Part shown: positions 16,884 to 25,244 of the stretch, in pieces | Layout of the letters: every line of letters begins with the position of its first letter | Position numbering within the stretch: position 1 is the first letter of the stretch | NCBI GenBank assembly: GCA_018716105.1 | Contig: DVKH01000042.1 | Coordinates: forward strand, 124,001 to 188,000 | DNA: 64,000 bases | Source of the DNA: Candidatus Fimivivens faecavium | Lineage (GTDB): Bacteria; Bacillota; Clostridia; Oscillospirales; Ruminococcaceae | Reading direction: 5' to 3' | Position numbers and translations under genes: made by a program | The notes under the pieces: generated by a model | Told to the model about the DNA's origin: nothing | Seen by the model: the letters and a program-made list of their open reading frames with translations, nothing else | The model's database searches: none

Positions 16884-17489
16884 ATGAAATCGAATGACAG
16901 ACAGCGACCTTCCGGCGCGGCTACGGCTGTGATTGTGATTTTGATCCTGCTGATCGCTGCGATCATCGCTGCGATCGCCTATCTTCTTTGGCCGGACCGC
17001 GACGGGGACAACGTCCCGCTTCCGGAGAGCGGGAGCAGCGTCCCGCAGCTGGAAGAAGAATCTTCTTCGTCTGAGGCGGCGGGGATCATCCTCGACCTCA
17101 AACCGGATCCGCTTGCGCAGGACGGCCTCGTTCCGGAGGAGGAGTGGCCTGAGAAAAACGAGGAGGGCAAGTTTGATTTTTCGATCAACCGCACGCCCTA
17201 CTTTGAGACGCCGGAGTCCAAAGGTTCTCTGATGATCGGAAACCCGCCGCAGAACAATTATTTGATGGCGGTTGAGATCTGGCTGGAGGACGGGGTAACG
17301 CTCGTCTATCAGAGCGGGACGCTCAAACCAAACCAGTGCATCACCGACGCGCCGCTTTCCAAAACGCTGGAAAAGGGGATCTATCAGGCGGTCGCCTGCT
17401 TCACGGCAATCGACCCAGAAACGATGGAAAATCTCGGCACGCTGGAGACGGCGATTACACTGCAAGTCGGCGAGAGAATCCCGTCGTAA
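16884..17489 (+). CDS. Membrane-anchored secreted protein of unknown function
   Basis: A 201-residue protein with a single N-terminal membrane segment (ATAVIVILILLIAAIIAAIA), a Ser/Glu-rich linker and an extracytoplasmic beta-rich domain. The domain (NYLMAVEIWLEDGVTLVYQS, LEKGIYQAVACFTAIDPETM) resembles small beta-sandwich modules found in clostridial exported proteins, but I do not recognise a named family. It has its own promoter and lies ten bases before the phospholipase-like gene. Confidence 0.75.
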   Translation: MKSNDRQRPSGAATAVIVILILLIAAIIAAIAYLLWPDRDGDNVPLPESGSSVPQLEEESSSSEAAGIILDLKPDPLAQDGLVPEEEWPEKNEEGKFDFSINRTPYFETPESKGSLMIGNPPQNNYLMAVEIWLEDGVTLVYQSGTLKPNQCITDAPLSKTLEKGIYQAVACFTAIDPETMENLGTLETAITLQVGERIPS

Positions 17490-17499
17490 GGAGCTCGAA

Positions 17500-18447
17500 A
17501 TGCCCGCATTTATGACGCACACCATCCTCGGGGACGAGGTGTTTTCCTCGCTGCCTGACGACGTCAAGGCCATGTTGTTCCCAAAGTACGCGGCGTATTC
17601 GTGGGGGCTGATTGGACCGGACCTTTTGTTTTTTCGCAATGTCATGACGGGGAGAAGCCCGCTCCCGCTCTACGGGAGCACCATGCACCGCAGCCGCGTG
17701 CAGGAGCTTTTCCGTGCAATGTTCGATTTTCTTTCATCCCGCAGGGGATATCCGGAATATCCGGCGCTGCTCGCCTACTGCTGTGGGTTTGTGTGCCACT
17801 ACCGCCTTGACAGCATCGCGCATCCGTTTGTCTACAGCCTCCAGCGCAGGCAGGACGGCATGACCTTGGACCGGCGGCGGGGCGGCGCCCACCACCGGAT
17901 TGAGGCCGACCTCGACACGGCGGTGTTCCGCTATCTGACCGGGCTTTCGCCGGCGGCGGTGAAGCTCCGCGGCCGGCTCTCCCTCGATTCCGGGGCGGCG
18001 CTCGGCGTGGGGCGGCTCTATGAAGCGGTTCTGGCGGGGGTCTATGGGATTTCGGTTCCGCCACAGGAGATAGCAAAGTGTTTTTCGGACGCGCTTCGGA
18101 TTGAATGCCTCCTGCTCGACCCGACCGGGTGGGTGATGGAGACGCTGACCGGCGCTGTCGACCGGTTTTCGAACAAGAGCCCGCTTTCGGCGCATGTCGT
18201 CAAAAAGCAGGTGGGCTATGACGTGTTAAACCTCGGGCATGAGCCGTGGCGGCGCGGCGCGGTCAACGGGGAAACCCTCAACGACAGCTTTATGGACCTT
18301 TATCGCCGGGCCGCGGAACAGTCGGCGGGGGATGTGACGGCGCTGTGCCGGTCGCAGCGGGACGGAGGCGAATTTCGGCTTCTGTGCCGCGAACCGTTCG
18401 ATCACGATGGGGACGCGGGGGTTTATCGGAAGGAGGAACGGCAGTGA
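17500..18447 (+). CDS. Zinc-dependent phospholipase C-like protein
   Basis: A 315-residue protein of the zinc-dependent phospholipase C superfamily. MPAFMTHTILGDEV, YAAYSWGLIGPDLLFF and CCGFVCHYRLDSIAHPF place His and Asp residues as in the metal site. It lacks an obvious signal peptide, as do many clostridial members annotated only by the fold, so lipase activity is uncertain. AAGGAG precedes the ATG; its stop overlaps the GTG start of the next gene. Confidence 0.8.
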   Translation: MPAFMTHTILGDEVFSSLPDDVKAMLFPKYAAYSWGLIGPDLLFFRNVMTGRSPLPLYGSTMHRSRVQELFRAMFDFLSSRRGYPEYPALLAYCCGFVCHYRLDSIAHPFVYSLQRRQDGMTLDRRRGGAHHRIEADLDTAVFRYLTGLSPAAVKLRGRLSLDSGAALGVGRLYEAVLAGVYGISVPPQEIAKCFSDALRIECLLLDPTGWVMETLTGAVDRFSNKSPLSAHVVKKQVGYDVLNLGHEPWRRGAVNGETLNDSFMDLYRRAAEQSAGDVTALCRSQRDGGEFRLLCREPFDHDGDAGVYRKEERQ

Positions 18448-19118
18448 ATGTGACGGAAAAGGAATTGGAGCAGAGGCTTCCCGAAATGGCAGAGCTGCTC
18501 CGGGAAAAGGCGAGGGCCCTTGAGGCGCTCCCGGGCATGCGGCTTTCGGAGCTCCCGCCCGGGGAGACGCTTATCGTAAGCATCGATCTCAACCGCGGCT
18601 TTGCGGTTGAGGGCGCGCTCGCTTCAAAAGAAGCCGGGGCGCTGGTGGAGCCGACGGCGGCGTTCCTCCGGGAATGCCGCGCGAGGGGTTATCAAACGCT
18701 TTGCTACAGCGACCGGCACACCGATGCATCGCCCGAGCTGCGCGCGTTCCCGCCCCACTGCATGGAGGGGACTGCGGAATGGGAGCTGGCGGGGAGCCTT
18801 TTGGAGCATGCCGGCCGGGTTGTCTATAAAAATTCGACCAACGGCGTCCTCGCAGAGGGCGGGAATCCTGCGGAAGATGCGGGAAAGCGGTTTTTTGTGG
18901 TGACTGGGTGCCTGACCGAGATCTGTATCTACCAGTATGCGTTGACGCTTCGGGCGTGGCTCAATGAGCACAACATTCCGGACGCGGAGGTGATCGTCCC
19001 GATGGAGCTGATTGACAGCTACGACGCGCCGGGACATCCGGCCTTTTACTATAACCTCGTCTTTGGGTCGAGCCTATTGGAAAACGGCATCCGCGTGGTG
19101 CGGCGGATTATATATTGA
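18444..19118 (+). CDS. Isochorismatase-family cysteine hydrolase (nicotinamidase-like)
   Basis: A 224-residue hydrolase. SIDLNRGFAVEGAL supplies the catalytic Asp, RVVYKNSTNGV the Lys, and VVTGCLTEICIYQYAL the nucleophilic Cys of nicotinamidase/isochorismatase enzymes. SDRHTDASPEL and FPPHCMEGT match the metal-site region of nicotinamidases. Because the next gene is nicotinate phosphoribosyltransferase, deamidation of nicotinamide to nicotinate is the likely reaction. Start is GTG at 18444 overlapping the upstream TGA, with AAGGAGGAA before it. Confidence 0.85.
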   Translation: MNVTEKELEQRLPEMAELLREKARALEALPGMRLSELPPGETLIVSIDLNRGFAVEGALASKEAGALVEPTAAFLRECRARGYQTLCYSDRHTDASPELRAFPPHCMEGTAEWELAGSLLEHAGRVVYKNSTNGVLAEGGNPAEDAGKRFFVVTGCLTEICIYQYALTLRAWLNEHNIPDAEVIVPMELIDSYDAPGHPAFYYNLVFGSSLLENGIRVVRRIIY

Positions 19119-19146
19119 TAATAACATAAGGACAGGGGGCGCCGGG

Positions 19147-20595
19147 ATGTTTGGACTCAAGGATGAGCGGAACCTGACAATGCTGACGGATTTTTATGAA
19201 CTTACGATGGCGAACGGCTATCTCCAGAAAAAGATGGGCGATACCGAAGTGGTGTTCGACATGTTCTTCCGGAGAATCCCGGACGGGGGCGGATACGCCG
19301 TCTTCGCGGGCCTTGCGCAGATGATGGAGTACCTCGACAACCTCCGGTTTTCTGAGGAGGATGTGGCGTTTCTCCGGACCAAAAAGACGTTTTCTGAGGA
19401 ATTTCTCGACTACTTGCTCCACTTTCAGTTCTGCTGCGATATCTGGGCAGTCAAGGAGGGGACGCCGATCTTCCCGCGAGAACCGATCGTCGTGGTGAAG
19501 GGTCCGGCAATCCAGGCGCAGCTTATCGAGACGATGATCCTCCTGACGATGAACTTTCAGTCGCTGGTGGCGACCAAGTCGGTGCGCATCAACCGCGCGG
19601 CGGCCGGGCGGGGCATTATGGAATTCGGCTCCCGCCGGGCGCAGAGCTATGATGCAGCGATGCTCGGGGCCAGGGCGGCCTATATCGGCGGCTGCGGCGC
19701 AACCGCCTGCGTGATCGCGGACCAGTATTACCGTATCCCGGCGGTCGGGACGATGGCGCACAGCTGGGTGCAGGTGTTCGACAGTGAATACGATGCGTTC
19801 AGGGCCTACGCGGAGATTTATCCTGACAACTGTACGCTTTTGGTCGACACTTATGACGTGCTCCGCTCGGGCGTTCCGAACGCGATCCGCGTGTTTAACG
19901 AAGTGGTCCTTCCCGCAGGCTTCCGGCCCAAGGGCATCCGCATCGACAGCGGCGACATCGCCTATCTCTCGAAACGGGCCAGGGCGATGCTCGACGAGGC
20001 CGGATTTGAGGACGTATCGATTATCGCTTCAAACTCGCTGGACGAATATCTGATTCGGGACTTGATTTTGCAGGGGGCTATGGTCGACCAGTTTGGAGTC
20101 GGAGAAAACCTGATCACCAGCCGGTCGGAGCCGGTCTTCGGCGGGGTGTACAAGCTCGCGGCGGTCGAGCGGGACGGTAAGCTGATCCCGAAGATTAAGA
20201 TCAGCGAGAGCGCCGACAAGGTGACCACGCCGGGCTTTAAGGACCTGTACCGGCTCTACGACCGCGGGAGCGGCAAAGCCGAAGCGGATTATATCACTCT
20301 GCGGGGAGAGACGGTCGACGACACAAAACCGCTGACCATCTTCGATCCCGACGCGACCTGGAAGCGGAAAACCCTGACCGGTTTTAAGGCGGTGCGGCTT
20401 TTGGAGCCGATTTATGAGCGGGGAAAACGGGTTTACCGGTCCCCGGCGCTCCCGGAGATTCAGGCGTTCTGCAGAGAGGAGGTCGGGAAGCTCTGGGAAG
20501 AGGTCAAGCGGTTTGAAAACCCCCACCGGTACTATGTCGACCTCTCGGAATCGCTATGGAACCTGAAAAACGAGATGTTAAATCCCGATGCGTGA
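19147..20595 (+). CDS. pncB: Nicotinate phosphoribosyltransferase
   Basis: A 482-residue enzyme converting nicotinate and PRPP to nicotinate mononucleotide in NAD salvage. NLTMLTDFYELTMANGYLQK, VFDMFFRRIPDGGGYAVFAG, FGSRRAQSYDAAMLGARAAY and IPAVGTMAHSWVQVF are diagnostic; GIRIDSGDIAYLSKRAR and DQFGVGENLITS are in the PRPP-binding half. The start at 19147 matches the family N-terminus; the frame is open to 19012 but that part overlaps the upstream gene. With the preceding nicotinamidase-like gene it makes a two-step nicotinamide salvage module. Confidence 0.96.
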   Translation: MFGLKDERNLTMLTDFYELTMANGYLQKKMGDTEVVFDMFFRRIPDGGGYAVFAGLAQMMEYLDNLRFSEEDVAFLRTKKTFSEEFLDYLLHFQFCCDIWAVKEGTPIFPREPIVVVKGPAIQAQLIETMILLTMNFQSLVATKSVRINRAAAGRGIMEFGSRRAQSYDAAMLGARAAYIGGCGATACVIADQYYRIPAVGTMAHSWVQVFDSEYDAFRAYAEIYPDNCTLLVDTYDVLRSGVPNAIRVFNEVVLPAGFRPKGIRIDSGDIAYLSKRARAMLDEAGFEDVSIIASNSLDEYLIRDLILQGAMVDQFGVGENLITSRSEPVFGGVYKLAAVERDGKLIPKIKISESADKVTTPGFKDLYRLYDRGSGKAEADYITLRGETVDDTKPLTIFDPDATWKRKTLTGFKAVRLLEPIYERGKRVYRSPALPEIQAFCREEVGKLWEEVKRFENPHRYYVDLSESLWNLKNEMLNPDA

Positions 20596-20671
20596 CGGCG
20601 GGCGGCCCAAAGGTTTCCGCCGCTTTCCGCTTTTTGACTGCCGCCTTCGCGCTGCCTGTGGACAGGACTGA

Positions 20672-20714
20672 AAAACCCGCCGGACGGGGCAAACTGCTTC
20701 GTCCGGCGGGTTTT
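20672..20714. terminator. Terminator between pncB and the convergent GT2 gene
   Basis: A 15-base perfect stem, 20672-20686 with 20700-20714 (AAAACCCGCCGGACG and complement), 13-base loop, ending in T residues; it works on both strands. Confidence 0.85.
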
Positions 20715-20733
20715 CTGTTTTCCCGGTGCTGCG

Positions 20734-22008
20734 CTATTGGACTTCGTTGAGGGTTTTGACCACCGAATGGGAAATGGGCTTCCATTCGACTTTCTGCAAA
20801 AGGGCGCAGATGGAGATCGGAATGTAGGTGAAGATGAAAACCGGAAAGGTGAACAGATAGAGCAGCTTTTTATGCGCCGGGGCGGCGATCTGCCGCCATT
20901 CGGTGACGGTTGTGACCGCGCCGAACAGGAAGATGATCAGATAGAAGTTGACAACGGTGAACAGAAGTGAATTGGCCGCAATCCGGACGATCCTTCCCAC
21001 AAAGAGCGGCGGTTCCACAAAACAGACGAACAGGATCATCGCGTTGACACAGACGCAGAAAAGGGTCAGAAGGGTCGCGGGGGCGATTGTCAACAGCATG
21101 TCGTAGCAGGAGAGGGCGAAGCGGTTCTTCTGGAATACGCCGCGGATCAGCGAACCGCCGTAATTCCTCGTGACCTGGTAGAAGCCCTTCGACCAGCGAA
21201 GCCGCTGAATCCAAGACTGCTGGAAGGTTTCGGGCTGCTCGTCGTAGATCACCGCGGTTGGGCAATAGCCGATGGTCTCGTGCCGCAGGGCGCAGTCAAC
21301 CGAGAATTCGATGTCCTCGGTGAGGAGATGGTAGTTCCAGCCGTTGTTCCGCTGGATGATGTCGGCCGAGATCAAAAAGCCGGTGCCGGAGACGGCGCAG
21401 CTTGTTTTAAAGCACATCCGCGGGTGGTTGAGAAAGCGCGCCTCGCGCAGGAACCACAGCGAATAGCCCGCTGTGATCCAGTTGGTGGCGAAGTTTTTGG
21501 AGTTCCGGTAGGAGGTGATGACCCGATAACCGCGGTCAAAGACCTTATTCATCTCGCTGATAAAGCTGGGATCAATCAGGTTGTCCGCGTCGAAGATGAA
21601 AAAAGCCTCATACCCGGCGGAGCGGTGATCCTCCAGGATGCGTTTGAAGAGATAGTCGAGCGCATATCCCTTTCCGACAAGCTGGCGGTCGAAGCGCTCA
21701 TAGACAATCGCCCCGGCGCGGCGGGCGACCTCGGCGGTGTCGTCGGTGCAGTTGTCCGCCACCACAAAGACGTCCACCAGTTTCGAAGGGTATTTCTGAT
21801 GTTTGATGTTTTGGATGAGTTCCCCGATGACCGAGCTTTCATTTCGCGCGGCGACCACCACGCCGTAGCGGTGAAGCCGCTTTGCGGGCGTCGGCAGGCA
21901 TTTGTTTTTGGAGAAAAGGGCGTATGCGAGGTAAAAGAGCTGATATCCGTAGGCGATGGTCAGAAACCAGAAGATAAACTTGTTAAAATCCTGTATAAAG
22001 AAAAACAT
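20734..22008 (-). CDS. Membrane glycosyltransferase family 2 (processive synthase-like)
   Basis: A 424-residue protein. After an N-terminal membrane segment, VVVAARNESSVIGELIQNIK opens the GT2 domain; VFVVADNCTDDT, FFIFDADNLIDPSFI (DxD), LTEDIEFSVDCAL (TED) and SWIQRLRWSKGF (Q/RxxRW) are the catalytic motifs of hyaluronan/chitin/PNAG-type synthases. Four C-terminal membrane helices follow. AGGAGGTTCC precedes the ATG at 22008; the frame is open 45 codons further but that segment is AT-rich leader. It is monocistronic and away from the other glycan genes. Product unknown. Confidence 0.9.
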   Translation of the reverse strand: MFFFIQDFNKFIFWFLTIAYGYQLFYLAYALFSKNKCLPTPAKRLHRYGVVVAARNESSVIGELIQNIKHQKYPSKLVDVFVVADNCTDDTAEVARRAGAIVYERFDRQLVGKGYALDYLFKRILEDHRSAGYEAFFIFDADNLIDPSFISEMNKVFDRGYRVITSYRNSKNFATNWITAGYSLWFLREARFLNHPRMCFKTSCAVSGTGFLISADIIQRNNGWNYHLLTEDIEFSVDCALRHETIGYCPTAVIYDEQPETFQQSWIQRLRWSKGFYQVTRNYGGSLIRGVFQKNRFALSCYDMLLTIAPATLLTLFCVCVNAMILFVCFVEPPLFVGRIVRIAANSLLFTVVNFYLIIFLFGAVTTVTEWRQIAAPAHKKLLYLFTFPVFIFTYIPISICALLQKVEWKPISHSVVKTLNEVQ

Positions 22009-22293
22009 TTGGAACCTCCTCAAGACTTGGAAGCTGGAAAAAACCCAAGTTCCAAGTATTGCATAATTTCCCGCCGAAAATATGCTCATTTTACCACATA
22101 TGATCGAAAAGAAATGCAAGGAAATATGAACGAAATGCGACAACGCGGTTTTTCTACGGTTGCTCCAAAATCCAGCTTTGGGGTTTATTGGAATATGTAC
22201 AAAACACTTTATAAAATTGTAATTAAAATCAGTATTGAGGTGAATATTTCTAGTATAATTCTTAGTTTGAAACGATATTTGGCATGTTTATAC
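22009..22293. other. AT-rich leader region upstream of the GT2 gene
   Basis: About 285 bases rich in A and T, presumably holding the minus-strand promoter of the glycosyltransferase. I could not pick a clear -35/-10 pair with good spacing and see no gene here. Confidence 0.4.
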
Positions 22294-22334
22294 AAAAGCG
22301 GGGCGGGAGCAAACGCTCCCGCCCCGCTTTTTTT
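22294..22334. terminator. Strong bidirectional terminator downstream of deoC
   Basis: A perfect 17-base stem (22294-22310 with 22315-22331) around an AAAC loop. The minus strand ends in four T residues after the deoC operon; the plus strand has a longer T run. Confidence 0.85.
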
Positions 22335-22345
22335 CCGAATTTTTC

Positions 22346-23020
22346 CTAATACTGTCCGTCAGCCGGCAGCTTTTGGATGATCCGTACCGCGCTGCTGCTG
22401 CCGAGCCGGTCGGCGCCCGCTTCGATCAGGCGGACCATATCTTCGTAGGTTTTGATTCCGCCCGCGGCCTTGATCGAGAGCCGTCCTCCGATCTCTTCAA
22501 AAAAGAGCTTGATGTCCTCAAGGGTCGCTCCGCCTGTGGAGAAACCGGTTGAGGTTTTGATGAAGTCGGCGCCCGCGTCGAGGACGGCGTGGCAGAGGCG
22601 GCGCTTCTCTTCTTCGGTCAAGAGGCAGGTTTCGACGATCACTTTGAGGATTTTTGGGCCGACCGCCTTTTTCACCTCACGGATTTCGTCCTCAATCCGG
22701 TCGAAGCGGCCGTCCTTGACGTCGCCGATGCTGATGACCATATCGGCCTCCGCCGCGCCGTTCCCGACGGCTTCGGCGGCTTCGAGCGCTTTGATCCTCG
22801 CGGTGGAGGCGCCGAGCGGGAATCCGACGACGGTGCAGACCGGGATGCAGCCCTTTAAAATGCCGTAGGCGAACGAGACGTATTTCGGGTTGATGCAGAC
22901 CGAGGCGGTGCGGAAGGCGAGCGCCTCCTCACAGAGCGTCCGGATGTCGGCTTCAGACGCCGCCGGGGCGAGCAGGGTATGGTCCACGCGGGAGAGAACG
23001 TCGCTTGGCGTGAGATTCAT
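22346..23020 (-). CDS. deoC: Deoxyribose-phosphate aldolase
   Basis: A 224-residue class I aldolase splitting 2-deoxyribose-5-phosphate into glyceraldehyde-3-phosphate and acetaldehyde. RVDHTLLAPAASEADI opens the barrel; KILKVIVETCLL carries one active-site Lys and ADFIKTSTGF the Schiff-base Lys; VGFPLGAS and IKAAGGIKTYEDM are also conserved. AAGGAGG precedes the ATG. It is third in an apparent operon behind two replication-initiation genes, with 38 bases between. Confidence 0.96.
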   Translation of the reverse strand: MNLTPSDVLSRVDHTLLAPAASEADIRTLCEEALAFRTASVCINPKYVSFAYGILKGCIPVCTVVGFPLGASTARIKALEAAEAVGNGAAEADMVISIGDVKDGRFDRIEDEIREVKKAVGPKILKVIVETCLLTEEEKRRLCHAVLDAGADFIKTSTGFSTGGATLEDIKLFFEEIGGRLSIKAAGGIKTYEDMVRLIEAGADRLGSSSAVRIIQKLPADGQY

Positions 23021-23058
23021 GGATGATGACCTCCTTCGGGCGCAAAGGCCCTCTCAAT

Positions 23059-24045
23059 TCACGGTTCGGGGTAGGAGAGTTTTAGGCGGATGTCCTCGCC
23101 GACAAACGGGAGTATCTTGTACCAGCCGACAAGCCGGGAGGCGACCCGTTCGGTATACCGCTGCTGAAGCTCCCTCAAATCGAGGTTGGTGCTGATGATG
23201 GTCGGGAGAGAGGAAAAATGCCTTGTGTTCACAAGGTCGTAGAGCACGGCCGAGGAAAATGCGGTGCCAAATTCGCTCCCGACGTCGTCGAGGATCAGAA
23301 GGCCGCAGCCGAGCGCCGCGTCGAGCAGGTCCCGGTATTCGCCGCCGCCCTTGGAGAAGCGCGCGGTTTCAAGCCGCCCGATCAGGACGTGGAACGGGAC
23401 ATAGACGACGTCCGCGCCTTTTTCCACCGCCGCCGAGGCAATTGCGAGCGAGAGATGGGTTTTGCCCAGGCCGGTTCCGCCGGTGAGCAGAAGGCTCGGG
23501 GATGCGGCGGAAAACTCAGCCGCGTATTTTTTGCATTCGGCGAAGGTGCGCTCCATCACGCGGGCGGGGGAAGGGCCGCTTTTCGCCTCAGTCGGGTAGA
23601 GGGCGAGCGAGAAGGCGTCAAAACCGGCGTTTTTCAGCTCCGAGACCGCGCCGAGCCGCTCGTACATCCGGTTTTTGAGTTCCCTTTCCAGGCAGGCGCA
23701 TGGCTTCCCGCCCACATACCCCGCGTCGGAACAGACGGGGCAGTGGCGCCGCGCCTTCAGCTCGTCCGCCGAAAAGCCGTGCGAGGTAAGCAGCCGGGCG
23801 ATCTTCGCCTGAATGCCTTCGTTGAACGCGCGGATTTCGGCGACCTTGCGCTCCACGTCGGTCCCCGACAGGACCGCGCGGGCGAGCCGGAGCGAAGTGG
23901 TTGAAAGTTCGCTTTCCAGTTCGGCGATTTCGGGCAGAGCGTTCAGAACCCTTTGCCGCCGCTCTTCCCGGTCGCGTTCGGCCTCTTCCCGGCGGCGGGC
24001 GAGCGCCCGGTGCGCCTGGGTGACGATCTCCTTCGGATAGCCCAT
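23059..24045 (-). CDS. DnaI/DnaC-like helicase loader ATPase
   Basis: A 328-residue AAA+ protein. A charged helical N-terminus (about residues 1-90) precedes a zinc-binding patch CPVCSDAGYVGGKPCAC (about 102-118). Walker A is GGTGLGKTH (about 185-195), Walker B LLILDDVG, sensor 1 TIISTNLD and the arginine finger region ERVASRLVG. It loads the replicative helicase DnaB, in partnership with DnaD encoded seven bases upstream. Length and zinc motif agree with Gram-positive DnaI-type loaders. Confidence 0.9.
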   Translation of the reverse strand: MGYPKEIVTQAHRALARRREEAERDREERRQRVLNALPEIAELESELSTTSLRLARAVLSGTDVERKVAEIRAFNEGIQAKIARLLTSHGFSADELKARRHCPVCSDAGYVGGKPCACLERELKNRMYERLGAVSELKNAGFDAFSLALYPTEAKSGPSPARVMERTFAECKKYAAEFSAASPSLLLTGGTGLGKTHLSLAIASAAVEKGADVVYVPFHVLIGRLETARFSKGGGEYRDLLDAALGCGLLILDDVGSEFGTAFSSAVLYDLVNTRHFSSLPTIISTNLDLRELQQRYTERVASRLVGWYKILPFVGEDIRLKLSYPEP

Positions 24046-24052
24046 TTGACGG

Positions 24053-25072
24053 TTACTCCTTCATCAATTTATCCAAAATCATGCGGTTCATGCGGTCGAG
24101 GTCGTAGTCGCGGGTATTTTTCCCGTTCTTTGCGTTTTGGGCCGGGCGCGCGTCCTCCTTTGCGGCTTCGAGGGTGTGAATCCCTTTTTTATGCCAGCTC
24201 TGGAGGATGCTGTCGATGTATTTGAAGACGAGCTTTCCGGTGCGCTCGACCGAGATCTCATAAGCAAAGGCGATCAGCTCCAGCGTAAAGCCGTATTCGC
24301 CGGTCCAGCGGCCGATCATCTCCTTTTCCTTCGGGACGAGCTTTCTGCCGGTGATGCCGAAGGCGGAGGCGATTTTCGCCTCCGCGGTGCGCTGCCTCAC
24401 CAACCGCTCGACATGGGCGTCAACGGTGTTCGCATCGACCCCCTGCTCCATCCAGGCGGCCGCGGTCTTCTCGATGTAGGCCATGCTCCGTTTGTCGATT
24501 GAGACGCAGTATTGGATGAGCGTGACAATAAAGTGGGCGGGGAGGTTATAATAGGAATAAAGCCCGACCAGAACATCCATGTCCACCGAGGTGAGAACCT
24601 TCCCGAGGATCGCCTGGGTTTCGTGGACGAGGCCCTTTAAAACCCGGTCGCCGTCGACGATCTGCGTCAGCTCCTCCCGCGGGTAGCGCGGGCGCGCGGC
24701 GGTCGCCGGCGCGGGGGACGGCGCGGCAGGGGCGGGAGGCGCGGCGCCGCCCGCGGCAGAGACCGGAGAGGCCGGCAGGGCGTGTGCAGAAGCGGCCGGG
24801 GGCGCGTCAGGGGCGGGGGGGCCGGGATTCTCTGCGCAGGTGAGGACGCCGGCCTCGGTCCAGTAGTTGAGCGCGTCGGCCGCGTCGGCCAGGGAAAGGC
24901 CGACCGCCGCCGCGAGCGAAGCGGCGTCGGCGGGAACGCCGCCGCGGCGGAGCATCACCAGAAGGATTTTGAGGCTCGCGCCGCCGCAGAGCCGGATGTG
25001 TCGGTCGACGATTTCGGCGGGAACGGCGAAAACGCCGCTGTTCCAGAGGGAAGGGACGAACTGATACTGCAC
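24053..25072 (-). CDS. DnaD-domain replication initiation protein
   Basis: A 339-residue protein. An N-terminal winged-helix domain (about 1-90, SLWNSGVFAVPAEIVDRHIR, LKILLVMLRRGG) is followed by an Ala/Pro-rich linker (about 95-150) and two C-terminal DnaD/DnaB2 domains: ILGKVLTSVDMDVLVGLYSY then MIGRWTGEYGFTLELIAFAY with YIDSILQSWHKKGIHT. These DnaD repeats remodel origin DNA and help load the helicase. I take the GTG at 25072 since AGGAGG ends six bases before it; an upstream ATG at 25108 lacks such a site. Confidence 0.88.
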   Translation of the reverse strand: MQYQFVPSLWNSGVFAVPAEIVDRHIRLCGGASLKILLVMLRRGGVPADAASLAAAVGLSLADAADALNYWTEAGVLTCAENPGPPAPDAPPAASAHALPASPVSAAGGAAPPAPAAPSPAPATAARPRYPREELTQIVDGDRVLKGLVHETQAILGKVLTSVDMDVLVGLYSYYNLPAHFIVTLIQYCVSIDKRSMAYIEKTAAAWMEQGVDANTVDAHVERLVRQRTAEAKIASAFGITGRKLVPKEKEMIGRWTGEYGFTLELIAFAYEISVERTGKLVFKYIDSILQSWHKKGIHTLEAAKEDARPAQNAKNGKNTRDYDLDRMNRMILDKLMKE

Positions 25073-25132
25073 GGAAAAGCCTCCTAACCGGGAGCTGAGT
25101 AAAACCAAAAACAGCTGCCTATGCGATAATTG

Positions 25133-25138
25133 ATTATA
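25133..25138 (-). promoter_or_regulatory. -10 box for the dnaD-dnaC-deoC operon
   Basis: TATAAT read on the minus strand about 60 bases upstream of the GTG start. The -35 is weak (TGTCCA at about 17-base spacing). Confidence 0.5.
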
Positions 25139-25186
25139 ACATATACGTTACAAAATGGACACTCCCGGGAACAGAGAAAAAGCCCG

Positions 25187-25215
25187 TTGTCAAGGCGGGG
25201 AATTCCGGTTATAAT
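25187..25215 (+). promoter_or_regulatory. Promoter of the PHP-domain gene
   Basis: TTGTCA (25187-25192), 17 bases, TATAAT (25210-25215); about 30 bases before the ATG at 25245. It is divergent from the dnaD operon promoter. Confidence 0.75.
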
Positions 25216-25244
25216 AATGGACATGCAAAGGAAGCGTCGAACCG

